Position numbers and translations under genes: made by a program | Notes under the pieces: model-generated | The model's input: only the letters and a program-made list of their open reading frames with translations | What the model was told of the DNA's origin: nothing | Databases searched by the model: none | Assembly: GCF_000765825.2 (NCBI RefSeq) | Contig: NZ_JRPE02000002.1 | Location: forward strand, 150,177 to 214,176 | From: Helicobacter magdeburgensis | Lineage (GTDB): Bacteria; Campylobacterota; Campylobacteria; Campylobacterales; Helicobacteraceae | Length of the DNA: 64,000 nucleotides | Reading direction: 5' to 3' | Shown: piece by piece, positions 52,832 through 62,471 of the stretch | How the letters are laid out: every line of letters starts with the position of its first letter | Position numbering within the stretch: the first letter of the stretch is position 1

Positions 52832-54507
52832 AATAAGTCCTCTAAAGTGATAAGTTGAGCTTGTTGCAAGATCGCTGATAAAAGCTGTTCTTTTTGTCTG
52901 CTCCAAAAGGCATAATCGCACACGATAAAAAGTCGCTTTTTCACACGCGAAATAGCTACATTTAGGGCATAAAGGGCGTGGGTTTGATATGAATTTGTCA
53001 AATGATAATGCAAACTCACCGGTGAAAAGATGACATTATCAAACTCCTGTCCTTGTGAGCCGTGAATGGTAAAAATCCTATCGCGTGGGATTTTAAGCCC
53101 AAGCTTCTGCCTTTGCTTCACAAAGGGCGTGATTATAGCATATTCACTCGTTTTTAGCTTTGTGCTTAGAATCTCACACACCTTCACTTCACTTTGACTG
53201 ATTTGTGTCTCTACCTCTTGCTTTGCTCCACTATCAATAGCAAAAATCTCCATAGGCTCATCTTTGCCCCTTAGCCCGATACGATATACATATCTATCCA
53301 AAATCTGTGCGAGATTATCCCCATAGCGATGTGTGCGACTTAGATTTACACATCGCATTTGCCTATATTGTGGGATTTCTCCACTTTGCTCATACGCTTG
53401 TGCGAGATTTTTAGGCTTCTCACCATTAAAAAAAGATTCCAAAAACAAAGCAGAGAGATTCCACACAAACGCATTTTCATTCTCTTGTTGCATAAGAGCA
53501 GTTTTTGGCATTTCGCATACGGGAAACAGCTGCTTATGATCGCCAAAAAAAGCCAGTGGTGTGCCTTCCAAGCATAACGCACAGGTTTTAATCAGCGGTG
53601 CATACGCACATTCATCTAAAAAAATATGGCTAAAACTTAGCTCCAAACTCTCATATCGCTTGATAAAGCCATCAAGGGTTACGCCCACCACACAAGCTGT
53701 TTTCAAGCGAGTTTTAAGTGTATCTTGAAAATTAAAAAGATTCGTTGCTCCCTTTTGCTGCAACAAGCTAGGATCGCAAGTCTGCCAATACGCATTCATA
53801 TAGCCCATTGTTGGTGTGCCAAGCCGCAAAATACTGCTTCTATCTAGCCCTAGCGTATCAAATTGCTTAATAAGCGTAATAAGCACCTGCTCCAAGGCAT
53901 TATTTGTCGTTGTTACAACCGCCACTCTTTTACCCTGTCTCATATAATGCAAAATCGCTTCAAACAGCACCTTTTGGGTCTTACCTGTTCCGGGTGGTCC
54001 CCATACATAGCTTAAAGGCTCACTTAGCACGACTTTTAAGGCTTGATTTTGCTCTCCGCTCAAAGTGGGGATAATGGGAATAACGCTAGATTCTATATAT
54101 GTAGGTAGCTTTAGCCTATCGCCAAAATTTTCAAAAAACTCTTCCACATTTTTAACCAAAAACTTCAAATCGCTAAAAAGTCTAAGCTTTTTTAGATTTT
54201 TTTTCACGCTCTCTTTGAGTGTAGAATCTAGCGTGAGATACACAACCTTTTGACGCTCATCATAATATTGCAGCTCAATATTCTCTTCATCGCCCACCAT
54301 ATAATGCGTAGAATCTATATCCAAAATCAAAGCACTACTAAGCTTCAAATCCATATCCGCCACATTGCCCCTAAGTGAAAGAATAAGTGTATCATCTTGC
54401 AATGTCGGCACACTAATGGGGATTTCACTCAAACCCAGATTATGTGATGAAAGATACTCATAATACCGCTTTGCCCCATCGCATAGTCGCTTTTTTATCT
54501 CACTCAT
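52828..54507 (-). CDS. Superfamily 1 helicase (Upf1/DNA2-like) inside the hyp operon
   Basis: About 559 residues. Helicase motifs in order: Walker A WGPPGTGKTQKVLFEAIL, motif Ia VVTTTNNALEQVL, Walker B variant HIFLDECAYAP, motif III FFGDHKQLFPVC, TIHGSQGQEFDNVIFSPV (motif V) and LNVAISRVKKRLFIV (motif VI). The motif II DECA replaces DEAS/DEAA. N-terminal about 150 residues are unrelated to known domains I can name. Start at ATG 54507 has only a weak GGTGG; ATG 54528 is possible. It ends in an ATGA overlap with hypE, so is translated with hyp genes. A role in hydrogenase maturation is not known. Confidence 0.82.
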   Translation of the reverse strand: MSEIKKRLCDGAKRYYEYLSSHNLGLSEIPISVPTLQDDTLILSLRGNVADMDLKLSSALILDIDSTHYMVGDEENIELQYYDERQKVVYLTLDSTLKESVKKNLKKLRLFSDLKFLVKNVEEFFENFGDRLKLPTYIESSVIPIIPTLSGEQNQALKVVLSEPLSYVWGPPGTGKTQKVLFEAILHYMRQGKRVAVVTTTNNALEQVLITLIKQFDTLGLDRSSILRLGTPTMGYMNAYWQTCDPSLLQQKGATNLFNFQDTLKTRLKTACVVGVTLDGFIKRYESLELSFSHIFLDECAYAPLIKTCALCLEGTPLAFFGDHKQLFPVCEMPKTALMQQENENAFVWNLSALFLESFFNGEKPKNLAQAYEQSGEIPQYRQMRCVNLSRTHRYGDNLAQILDRYVYRIGLRGKDEPMEIFAIDSGAKQEVETQISQSEVKVCEILSTKLKTSEYAIITPFVKQRQKLGLKIPRDRIFTIHGSQGQEFDNVIFSPVSLHYHLTNSYQTHALYALNVAISRVKKRLFIVCDYAFWSRQKEQLLSAILQQAQLITLEDLL

Positions 54508-54540
54508 ACTGCCACCATTTTGTAACACGCCATTACACCC

Positions 54541-55668
54541 CTATAATGTGCCGTATTTATAATACGCCGCACAAGCCCCCTCACTACTCACCATACAGCT
54601 TCCCAAAGGATTGCTTGGCGTGCAAGCTTTGCCAAAGACTTTGCAGTCAAAGGGTTTTGCCACTCCACGCAGTATATCCCCACAGCGACAAGCCTTATTA
54701 TCCGCCACAGAATCTTTACTCAAAATCTCATCGAACACCACTTCAGCATCTATGTATGCGTATTGCTCTTTGAGTTTTAAAGCTGAATCTGCGATATTGC
54801 CAAGCCCACGCCACTCAAAGCTTTTGCGTTTGGTAAAGTATTTTTCTACCAATGCTTGGGCTTTAAGATTCCCACTCATACTGACTACGCGTTTATATTG
54901 AATCTCAAGCTCACTTCTGCCCTCCACCTTTTGCTTCACAAGCCTATACACACTCTCCATCATATCCACCGGCTCAAAACCACTCACCACCGCAGGAATA
55001 CTATACTTCTCTACAATATCTTTATAAATCTTAGCTCCACTTATCGCACTCACGTGTGAAGGGGCAATCAAAGCATTAATGCGTGAATTTTTAGAATCTA
55101 AAATCGCACATAATGGCGGGGGAACAAGCACGTGATTAATGTGAAAAAAGAGATTTGTAATATTTTCTTGCAGGGCTTTTTCCACAAGGGCGGCAGTCAT
55201 TGGCGTTGTTGTCTCAAAGCCTATGGCAAAAAATACAACCTTTTTTTGCGGATTATTTTTTGCTATCTCTAAAGCCTGAAGTGGGGAATACAAAAACTGC
55301 ACGCTAGCCCCCCTAGCCCTTGCATCTGCCAAGCTCCCAAAAGAACCCGGAATCTTAATCATATCGCCAAGGCTTAATAATATCGTGTCTTTTTGCATCG
55401 CTATTTCATAGGCTTGATTAATGCGATTTTTAGGCATTACACACACTGGACAGCCCGGTCCGTGGATAAACTCAATATTTTCTGGCATAAGCTGAGTTAG
55501 CCCATATCGCATAAGTGTGTGCGTATGTCCGCCACACACTTCCATAATCACAAGCTTTTGCTTTAAACTTTGAGCTAGAATCGCAATCTTTTTAGCAAAG
55601 CCTGCGATTACATCTTTATCGCGAAAATTTTCAATCAAATCTAAGCTTATCAAATCTAAATTTGGCAT
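54541..55668 (-). CDS. hypD: Hydrogenase maturation protein HypD
   Basis: Iron-sulphur scaffold on which the Fe(CN)2CO moiety is assembled with HypC. 375 residues: MEVCGGHTHTLMRYGL, FIHGPGCPVCVMPKNRI, GFETTTPMTAALVEKA and the C-terminal CRCGDILRGVAKPFDCKVFG cysteines followed by PLGSCMVSSEGACAAYY. I chose ATG 55668 with GGAG ten bases upstream. A G14 tract of the preceding gene lies about 50 bases before the start. Confidence 0.96.
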   Translation of the reverse strand: MPNLDLISLDLIENFRDKDVIAGFAKKIAILAQSLKQKLVIMEVCGGHTHTLMRYGLTQLMPENIEFIHGPGCPVCVMPKNRINQAYEIAMQKDTILLSLGDMIKIPGSFGSLADARARGASVQFLYSPLQALEIAKNNPQKKVVFFAIGFETTTPMTAALVEKALQENITNLFFHINHVLVPPPLCAILDSKNSRINALIAPSHVSAISGAKIYKDIVEKYSIPAVVSGFEPVDMMESVYRLVKQKVEGRSELEIQYKRVVSMSGNLKAQALVEKYFTKRKSFEWRGLGNIADSALKLKEQYAYIDAEVVFDEILSKDSVADNKACRCGDILRGVAKPFDCKVFGKACTPSNPLGSCMVSSEGACAAYYKYGTL

Positions 55669-55710
55669 ATCACGCTCCAAAATATTATAAATTAAATATA
55701 TCTTTGCTTT

Positions 55711-56481
55711 TTAGCACCCCCCCCCCCCCCAGCGTATTTTCTGCAAAGATTCTTTTGGCAAAAGAAGTGTGCTTTTAAAAAAGAATAGAAAAATAAATCG
55801 CCTTGTTTGAAAAAGCAATCTTACACATTCTCGCACGATTTTAAGAAGCAATGATGGCTTTTGCTCACGCCCACTAATTGTAGTATTTACCCCCACTTCT
55901 TGTATCACAGGCTTCACACATACAATAGGAATCTTATGGATATAAAACATATCCATATAATCATCAACAGGGCGATACCACGATTTAGCAGATTCTATAA
56001 ATGCCTTTGCAGCTGTGGGTGTGAGATAGTAGCCTTGTGCGCCAGAGACATTATTAAAAGTAAAGTAAAAGCCTTTTTGCAAATCATAAAACTTCGCCTT
56101 TGTGATAAGATACATAAGCCTTACATACGCAAACTCACTTTGTTCTATCCGTTCTAGCTCTTGCCAAAAATGCGGGAGAATCTCAACATCATCTTCTAGC
56201 ACGATTATGGGTTCATTAGATTCTATACATTTTTGCCAAAGTGTATAATGACTTGCAAAACAAGCTCTTTCTCCATCGCTTAATTCTTTTCCACGAAAAA
56301 GTAAGCTTTTTATTTTAGAGTATTGTTTGAAATCTAAATGCTCTTTTTCTTGTGCGTTAATAGCATTAAAAAATATAATCTCATATTTTTCTTTTAATTT
56401 TGAATCTAGATTCTCAAATTGCTTTGTCATTAAAGCTTTGCGTTCCGTGGCTTGAGCGAGATTGATGATGAAAAGTTTCAT
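55711..56481 (-). CDS. Glycosyltransferase family 25 protein with terminal G14 tract, inserted in the hyp operon
   Basis: GT25 enzymes (LgtB, Lex2B, LpsA) add galactose or other sugars to LPS. 256 residues: KLFIINLAQATERKALMTKQ, GERACFASHYTLWQKC, EPIIVLEDDVEILPHFW (the DxD-like EDDVE) and a C-terminal NTTISGREQKPSLLLKIVRE. The G14 tract codes the last glycines (RWGGGGC). Other tract lengths move the stop by up to about 26 bases downstream, closer to hypD, without changing the catalytic part. ATGA overlap with hypC shows that it is integrated into operon translation. Confidence 0.88.
   Translation of the reverse strand: MKLFIINLAQATERKALMTKQFENLDSKLKEKYEIIFFNAINAQEKEHLDFKQYSKIKSLLFRGKELSDGERACFASHYTLWQKCIESNEPIIVLEDDVEILPHFWQELERIEQSEFAYVRLMYLITKAKFYDLQKGFYFTFNNVSGAQGYYLTPTAAKAFIESAKSWYRPVDDYMDMFYIHKIPIVCVKPVIQEVGVNTTISGREQKPSLLLKIVRECVRLLFQTRRFIFLFFFKSTLLLPKESLQKIRWGGGGC
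55717..55730 (-). repeat. G14 tract (C14 on the plus strand) at the GT25 3' end
   Basis: Fourteen G on the minus strand between CGCT and TGCTAA. Length 13 gives tail VLKSKDIFNL, length 15 gives AKKQRYI; both stop closer to the hypD start. Confidence 0.95.
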
Positions 56482-56750
56482 TCTCTAACTCCGCCATTAG
56501 CATTAAGCAACGCTTCATCTTCTTCTTGCATTGCTTTTAAAATCTCATCATAAAGCCTTAAGCTTTCCATCGCACTTAGCTCATCAATCTTGCTCATCAC
56601 AAAGCCTATGTGCAACAGCACCCATTCCCCCACCTTCACAGATTCATCTAGCAAGTCCAAACTCGCCTCACGCCTTACACCAAGCGTATCCACTACGGCT
56701 ATATTATTCTCCTTTAGCTCCACAACTTTAGAGGGTATAGCTAGACACAT
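56478..56750 (-). CDS. hypC: Hydrogenase assembly chaperone HypC
   Basis: Binds the hydrogenase large subunit precursor and HypD. 90 residues beginning MCLAIPSKVVEL, with the essential N-terminal Cys 2, and GVRREASLDLLDESVKVGEW. Overlaps the GT25 gene by ATGA and follows hypB after nine bases. Confidence 0.97.
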   Translation of the reverse strand: MCLAIPSKVVELKENNIAVVDTLGVRREASLDLLDESVKVGEWVLLHIGFVMSKIDELSAMESLRLYDEILKAMQEEDEALLNANGGVRE

Positions 56751-56759
56751 TTTCGCTCC

Positions 56760-57503
56760 TTAAAACTGATGATTTGAATGGTAATTTTGTGCTTTTCTCT
56801 GCTTTATAAAATCTCTCACTTTCTCAATACTCGCCCTATCCTTAGAGCTAGTGAGTAGAAGCGGGACATTTGCCTTGAGCTGTGCTAAGTCATTTTTCAC
56901 GCGTTCAAGGCTAAAATTAAAATGCTCCATTAAATCCGCCTTACTCACAATCACCGCGTCCGCACACATAAACATTGTAGGGTATTTTAGCACCTTGTCA
57001 TCACCCTCCGGGCTTGAGAGTAGCACTAGATTCAAACTCGCCCCCAAGTCATAGCTTGCCGGACACACGAGATTCCCCACATTTTCTATAAATAAATACT
57101 CCATTGCCGCAAAATCGCATTGCTTTTCTAGATCATTGAGAGCTGATTCTATCATCAAGGCTTCCAAATGACACGCCTCCCCCGTGCTGATTTGATGGGC
57201 ACTCACCCCCTTTGTCTTTAGCCTATCCGCATCGCGATTTGTCTGTAAATCCCCCTCTAAGACGCAAAATCGTAACCCCTCGCACTCGCTTAAAGATTCA
57301 AGCAATGTCGTTTTCCCACTACCGGGCGAACTCATAAGATTCACTACATATACACCAAGCTTTTTATACCGCTCCCTTAGCTCATTTGCTTTTACATCAT
57401 TTTTTGAGAGAATCTTGCGGACAATCTCAACAGATTTTTTATTCAAATTTGCGTTATTTGCTAATCGCTCATTGCGATTAAGCCCTTCAAATTTTTCACT
57501 CAT
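56760..57503 (-). CDS. hypB: Hydrogenase/urease nickel incorporation GTPase HypB
   Basis: GTPase delivering nickel to NiFe hydrogenase, and to urease where present. 247 residues: P-loop SSPGSGKTTLLESL, EGDLQTNRDADRLK, GEACHLEA (metal-binding Cys-His), VGNLVCPASYDLG and VSKADL. No His-rich N-terminus, as in H. pylori. ATG 57503 follows AAGGAGATG. The frame is open a long way upstream, but that part overlaps hypF. Confidence 0.96.
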   Translation of the reverse strand: MSEKFEGLNRNERLANNANLNKKSVEIVRKILSKNDVKANELRERYKKLGVYVVNLMSSPGSGKTTLLESLSECEGLRFCVLEGDLQTNRDADRLKTKGVSAHQISTGEACHLEALMIESALNDLEKQCDFAAMEYLFIENVGNLVCPASYDLGASLNLVLLSSPEGDDKVLKYPTMFMCADAVIVSKADLMEHFNFSLERVKNDLAQLKANVPLLLTSSKDRASIEKVRDFIKQRKAQNYHSNHQF

Positions 57504-57504
57504 T

Positions 57505-59967
57505 TTACATCTCCTTATGTTGCTCCATACTGCCAAAAACCGCCTGTCCAAAGCTAATATTAAAATCATTGCAAGGTAAAATCTTATGCATATAAAAAGG
57601 TATATTATGTTTTTTAAACAAAGCGTGGATTCTATCACACAAAAACTTATTTTGAAACACCCCGCCACTAAAATACACGCACACCCTTTTTGTTTTTAGC
57701 ACCTTTTCACTCATCTCTAAAGCCATATATGCCAAAGTCTCTAAAAACCGCTTTGCCCCCCTTGCCTTATCTTGCGTTTTTAGAATCTCTTCTATCATCG
57801 CTTTGCAGTCAATCTCGCCATTATCAATCTTAAATGGATAGGGAGAGACTTCCGCCCTTTCACGCAAAGCATAAGATTCTAATAATGCTCCACTTTGCCC
57901 CTCATAACTTTGAGTTTCTAAAATCCCAAGCAAATACGCCACACAATCAATAAGCCTCCCCATAGAACTTGTGCCTAAAAACACTTTGCTTTCAAACGCA
58001 TTTTGCAAAAGGCTTATATTCTCTCTCTTTTCTATCGCTAGATTCTGCGTTTGTATGCCATAGCTCCATAACAAGCCTAGTGTGAGCCTACCTATCTCTT
58101 TGATACTCCCCTCCCCGCCTAGCAATGCAAAGGGCTTAAGAGAAAAGATTCTACTCATACTTTTATGCTTAGAATCATATATAAAACTCTCCCCGCCCCA
58201 AATGCCCCCATCTTCGCCTAAGCCTGTGCCGTCCCATATAATGCCAAAGCCATCATTGTTTAAGGCACTAGATTCAGCCAAAATCGCATAAAAATGGGCT
58301 TTATGATGACTAAGCTGTAAAAATTGCGGTGAATCTAAACTTGTCGCAGAATCCGTAGCAGAATCTAGCAAGGCTGTGTCATTTACAAGATTCTTAGCTA
58401 AATGCGTTGAAGTATACTGCGGATGTAAATCGCTCACTATCACCTTAGGCTTATTCACATAAAGGCTAAGGAAAAATTGCAGCTCTTTTTCATAACGACA
58501 TATAGAATCTACACTATGCAAATCCCCAAAATATGGGCTAACAAGCGTATTTTTATAGGCTATGCTTAAGCTTGATTTTTGCTGTGCTCCTAGGCTTAAG
58601 CACATTTTTTTGCTTCCAAAGGGTAAAAATAGCGGTGTAAAGCCACGCGATAAACGCAAAGGGCGTATCTCCCCTGCCATAAAACGCATAATACTATCAT
58701 CAAGGGCGTGGGTAATCTCCCTATCATAATCAAGCACCATATCAAACACGCCACTAAGCTTTTCCATAAGCTCATCAAGACTAGTGATAATAGGCGTTCC
58801 ACTGACATTTGCACTTGTGAAAATAAGCGGAATATTTAAGAATCTAAACAGCAGGTGCATTATGCCATTGTAGGGCAAAATCGCTCCAATGCTTGATATT
58901 TGCGGTGCTATAAGCTCTAGGGCATCTTGACTTAGAATCGCATTTTCACGCTCATTATGCGGGCGATTATAAGGGCGTTTATTGAGTAGCACAATGGGGG
59001 CTTGTGGGGATAATAGAGCTTGTTTCTCACTCTCATTTATCTCCGCCACAGAGGCTATGTCTTGCAGATTCTTAAACATAATAGCAAAGGGTTTTTTTGA
59101 GCGATTTTTGCGTTTTTTTAATGTCATAATGGCTTGTGTATGAGCTGCACTTGCGATGAGATTAAACCCGCCTACACCCTTAATGGCAATAATCTTACCT
59201 TCCATTATTTTTTGAGCCACAAGGGCTAGGAGCGAAATATCACTTGTGGCTTTGGGGTAGGCAAATATGTAAGATTTTTCAACACTAGGGATAATAAGAC
59301 GCATTCTAATGGCACATTGATTGCAGGATATGGGCTGGGCGTAGAATCGGCGGTTTGTGGGAGTGTGATACTCACGCTCACAATCTTTGCATTTTTTAAA
59401 TTCCCGCATTGAAGTATTAGCCCTATCATAAGGCAGAGCGTGGATAATAGAATGCCTAGCCCCACAATAAGAACAGGTGGTAAAAGCATAGTCCTTAAAG
59501 CGTGGATTCTGCCTTGAGCTTTGTTTTGTATCTTGTTTTATACCTTGTCCTGTATTACAGCCCATATCCTGTAAGCACACCTGACATATCGCTACATCTT
59601 GCGGCAAAAAGAGCCTGTCATCTTGCTTTTCTGTGCTTGAAGCAAGGATTCTAAAATCGCTATAAGGGGGGCTAACAAAAGGGACTTGGTGCATTGTGTG
59701 AGCGTGTATAACGGCATTTGGCGGGGGATTTTGCAAAATCTGCTGCAAAAACTGCTCACTTTGGGTTGAAGTAGATTCAAGATAGATAAAGAGAGAATTA
59801 TGGCGATTTTGCACATAGCCTTTGAGATTTAAGCTCGTGGCTACCTGATACACAAATGGGCGGAATCCCACGCCTTGGATTATGCCAAAAAGCTCTATGG
59901 CGTATGCGGTTTTTATATCTCTATCTTTTACATCTGGCTTGGGAACTTGTATATAGGCACTTTTCAT
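57505..59967 (-). CDS. hypF: Carbamoyltransferase HypF
   Basis: Makes the carbamoyl group later converted to the cyanide ligands. About 820 residues: acylphosphatase domain (GIIQGVGFRPFVYQVA), zinc-finger region (CQVCLQDM, CSYCGARHSI, CKDCEREYHTP, CNQCAIRM), YrdC-like domain (IKGVGGFNLIASA, IFTSANVSGTPI) and Kae1-like C-terminal domain (LSHHKAHFYAIL, CVYFSGGVFQNKFLCDRI). Full length. I chose ATG 59967 (MKSAYIQVPK); no strong binding site is visible. First gene of the minus-strand hyp operon. Confidence 0.95.
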   Translation of the reverse strand: MKSAYIQVPKPDVKDRDIKTAYAIELFGIIQGVGFRPFVYQVATSLNLKGYVQNRHNSLFIYLESTSTQSEQFLQQILQNPPPNAVIHAHTMHQVPFVSPPYSDFRILASSTEKQDDRLFLPQDVAICQVCLQDMGCNTGQGIKQDTKQSSRQNPRFKDYAFTTCSYCGARHSIIHALPYDRANTSMREFKKCKDCEREYHTPTNRRFYAQPISCNQCAIRMRLIIPSVEKSYIFAYPKATSDISLLALVAQKIMEGKIIAIKGVGGFNLIASAAHTQAIMTLKKRKNRSKKPFAIMFKNLQDIASVAEINESEKQALLSPQAPIVLLNKRPYNRPHNERENAILSQDALELIAPQISSIGAILPYNGIMHLLFRFLNIPLIFTSANVSGTPIITSLDELMEKLSGVFDMVLDYDREITHALDDSIMRFMAGEIRPLRLSRGFTPLFLPFGSKKMCLSLGAQQKSSLSIAYKNTLVSPYFGDLHSVDSICRYEKELQFFLSLYVNKPKVIVSDLHPQYTSTHLAKNLVNDTALLDSATDSATSLDSPQFLQLSHHKAHFYAILAESSALNNDGFGIIWDGTGLGEDGGIWGGESFIYDSKHKSMSRIFSLKPFALLGGEGSIKEIGRLTLGLLWSYGIQTQNLAIEKRENISLLQNAFESKVFLGTSSMGRLIDCVAYLLGILETQSYEGQSGALLESYALRERAEVSPYPFKIDNGEIDCKAMIEEILKTQDKARGAKRFLETLAYMALEMSEKVLKTKRVCVYFSGGVFQNKFLCDRIHALFKKHNIPFYMHKILPCNDFNISFGQAVFGSMEQHKEM

Positions 59968-60097
59968 ATGCGAAGTATAGCATTTAAACTTGATAGAATC
60001 TAGCATACAAATATTTATGCAATTCTTGTCTAAAAACACTCAAATTTCTAAGATTAAGTATGCTAAAATACCGCACTATTTTTAAAGGAGCATAGTA

Positions 60098-61306
60098 ATG
60101 AAAGAAGCCGGAATTGAACTTATGAAAAATACAAAAAGTGTAAGAGATATTGATGTGAATGGCAAAAGGGTGCTTATCCGTGTGGATTTTAATGTCCCAA
60201 TGGACGAAGATTTTGACATTTCTGATGATACGAGAATCCGCGAGGCACTGCCTACGATTAATTACTGCATTGATAATCACGCTAAAAATATTGTGCTTGT
60301 AAGCCATCTTGGACGCCCAAAGGGTAGAAGTGCGGAATTTTCACTCAAACACGTTATCAAGCGTGTGGAGCGACTTTTGGGACGAAATGTGGGGTTTGCA
60401 GAAAGCATTGAGGAAGCAGCACTATTACAGGAGCAAAGCCCAAGTGGCAGTGTGATTTTATTAGAAAATATTAGATTTTGCGTTGGGGAAGAAAAAAATG
60501 ATAAAGATTTATCGCAAAAACTTGCCGCTCTTTGTGATATTTATGTCAATGATGCCTTTGGGACAAGCCACAGAGCGCACTCTAGCACTTGCGGAATTGC
60601 GGAGTTTGCTAAAGAGCGTGTGGCGGGGCTGCTTCTTAAAAAAGAGATAGATTCTTTTGCCAAAGCTATGGCAAATCCGCTAAAGCCCGTGTTGCTTATC
60701 GTTGGCGGTAGCAAGGTGAGTTCAAAACTCGCACTTTTATACAATATCCTTGATGTTGTGGATAAGATTATCATCGGTGGGGCAATGAGCAATACATTCT
60801 TAAAAGCTTGTGGATATGATATGCAAAAATCCCTTGTGGAAGAAGATCTTGTGGCGGAGGCTAAAAAGATTCTAGAACACGCTAGGGAAAAAAAGGTAAA
60901 AATTTACCTGCCTGTTGATGTGGTAAGCACTGATGATGTGAAAACGCATACACAGATTAAAATCACACCAGCACAAGATGTGCCAGAGGGCTTTATGGCG
61001 GTGGATATGGGACCTGCGACAAGTAAGCTTTTTAGCGAGGTGGTGAGAGATTCTCAAACGATTATTTGGAATGGACCTTTGGGAATCTATGAGATTCAAG
61101 CCTTCTCTCGTGGGACATTTAATCTCGCTCACGCTGTGAGTGATACCTATGCTTTTAGCCTGATTGGCGGGGGCGATACGGCTGATGCGATTGATAGGGC
61201 GGGGGAAAGAGATAATATGAGCTTTATCTCCACAGGTGGCGGGGCGAGTTTAGAACTACTTGAAGGTAAGATTCTCCCTGCATTTAAGGTGCTGGAGCAA
61301 AAGTAA
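60098..61306 (+). CDS. pgk: Phosphoglycerate kinase
   Basis: Glycolytic/gluconeogenic enzyme. 402 residues: RVDFNVPMDED, LVSHLGRPKG, NDAFGTSHRAHSST, GGSKVSSKLALLYN, WNGPLGIYE, and GGGDTADAI with STGGGASLELLEG at the C-terminus. ATG 60098 has AAAGGAG; the next ATG eight codons in is a possible alternative. Confidence 0.97.
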   Translation: MKEAGIELMKNTKSVRDIDVNGKRVLIRVDFNVPMDEDFDISDDTRIREALPTINYCIDNHAKNIVLVSHLGRPKGRSAEFSLKHVIKRVERLLGRNVGFAESIEEAALLQEQSPSGSVILLENIRFCVGEEKNDKDLSQKLAALCDIYVNDAFGTSHRAHSSTCGIAEFAKERVAGLLLKKEIDSFAKAMANPLKPVLLIVGGSKVSSKLALLYNILDVVDKIIIGGAMSNTFLKACGYDMQKSLVEEDLVAEAKKILEHAREKKVKIYLPVDVVSTDDVKTHTQIKITPAQDVPEGFMAVDMGPATSKLFSEVVRDSQTIIWNGPLGIYEIQAFSRGTFNLAHAVSDTYAFSLIGGGDTADAIDRAGERDNMSFISTGGGASLELLEGKILPAFKVLEQK

Positions 61307-61322
61307 ATAAAATGGCATAACA

Positions 61323-62471
61323 ATGGATACAAAGACAAAAGTTAGCGTTGTCTATATAGCAATCATAACGCTTTCTAGCGTCTATATCCCCCAACCGATT
61401 TTACCGCTTCTAGCCCTAGAGTTTAACACCACTGCACAAAACGCATCTGCCATTACTTCCATCACACTTTTACCTATGGCATTTGCACCGCTTTTTTATG
61501 GCTATTTTTTAGAAAATCATCAACCAAAATTGATTTTAAGTCTTTCACTATTTGTTGCAGGAATCTTTCAAATTCTCCTTGCTTGGTGCGAAAGCTTGGA
61601 GACTTTTTTACTCTTGCGTTTTATTCAATCCCTATTTTTCCCAGCTATTCTTACCACACTACTTACCATTCTCACACGCTCACAAAGTGGCTCTTTGCAG
61701 TTTAATGTCAGCATTTATATCGCCTCCACCATTGCAGGTGGGCTTATTGGCAGAATGGGTGGAGCATATCTCACAGAGCTTTTTTCGTGGCAAATATGCT
61801 TTATCCTTTTGGGAGTGAGCTTAACACTAGGTGGAATCTTTAGCCTATCTTGGATTGCAAATCAAGCCTCCAAGCTTACTCAATTTACATTCTCACAGAT
61901 TCTCCCACTACTTGGCAATAAAACTTCGCTAGTGGTGCTAGGTAGCGTGTTTGTGATGTTTTTTAGTTTTCAGGCTGTGCTTAACACTCTGCCTTTTTAT
62001 GCAAAAGAGATGTTTCCGCATATCAGTCAAAATGAGCTTGGTAGGCTGTATTTGGGCTATAGCATAGGGATTGTCGTTTCACTTCTTGCTAATCCTATCA
62101 TCAAGCTTTGTGGTGGCAGAGAAAAAACCATTTTTTTAAGCCTAAATCTTTTTGCCCTAGGGCTGTGTGTCTTTCTTTTGCATTCGCTTATGTGGATATA
62201 TGTGGGAATGTTTGTTATGTGCTTTGGCTCATTTATCGCACACTCCGTGCTAAATGCTCTCAACAACTCACTCACTCCAAAGTATAAAGCCGCTTCAAGT
62301 GGGCTTTATCTCAGCTTTTATTACACAGGCGGGACGCTAGGCTCTTATCTCTCATCTTTTGTTTTTGAGCTATTTGGTTGGCAAATGCTTATCATCTCAC
62401 TTGCAATCACTCTTAGCCTTACATCATTTGTGTTTTACCATCATATGACTCATATCAAAAAGGAGGCCTAA
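61323..62471 (+). CDS. MFS transporter (YnfM-like)
   Basis: 382 residues with about twelve transmembrane helices. SVYIPQPILPLLALEFN at the start, LPMAFAPLFYGYFLEN (motif A-like loop) and SLLANPIIKLCGGREKT. It resembles the YnfM/inner membrane transport family; the substrate is unknown. The stop overlaps the start of the DUF455 gene by one base. Confidence 0.85.
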   Translation: MDTKTKVSVVYIAIITLSSVYIPQPILPLLALEFNTTAQNASAITSITLLPMAFAPLFYGYFLENHQPKLILSLSLFVAGIFQILLAWCESLETFLLLRFIQSLFFPAILTTLLTILTRSQSGSLQFNVSIYIASTIAGGLIGRMGGAYLTELFSWQICFILLGVSLTLGGIFSLSWIANQASKLTQFTFSQILPLLGNKTSLVVLGSVFVMFFSFQAVLNTLPFYAKEMFPHISQNELGRLYLGYSIGIVVSLLANPIIKLCGGREKTIFLSLNLFALGLCVFLLHSLMWIYVGMFVMCFGSFIAHSVLNALNNSLTPKYKAASSGLYLSFYYTGGTLGSYLSSFVFELFGWQMLIISLAITLSLTSFVFYHHMTHIKKEA

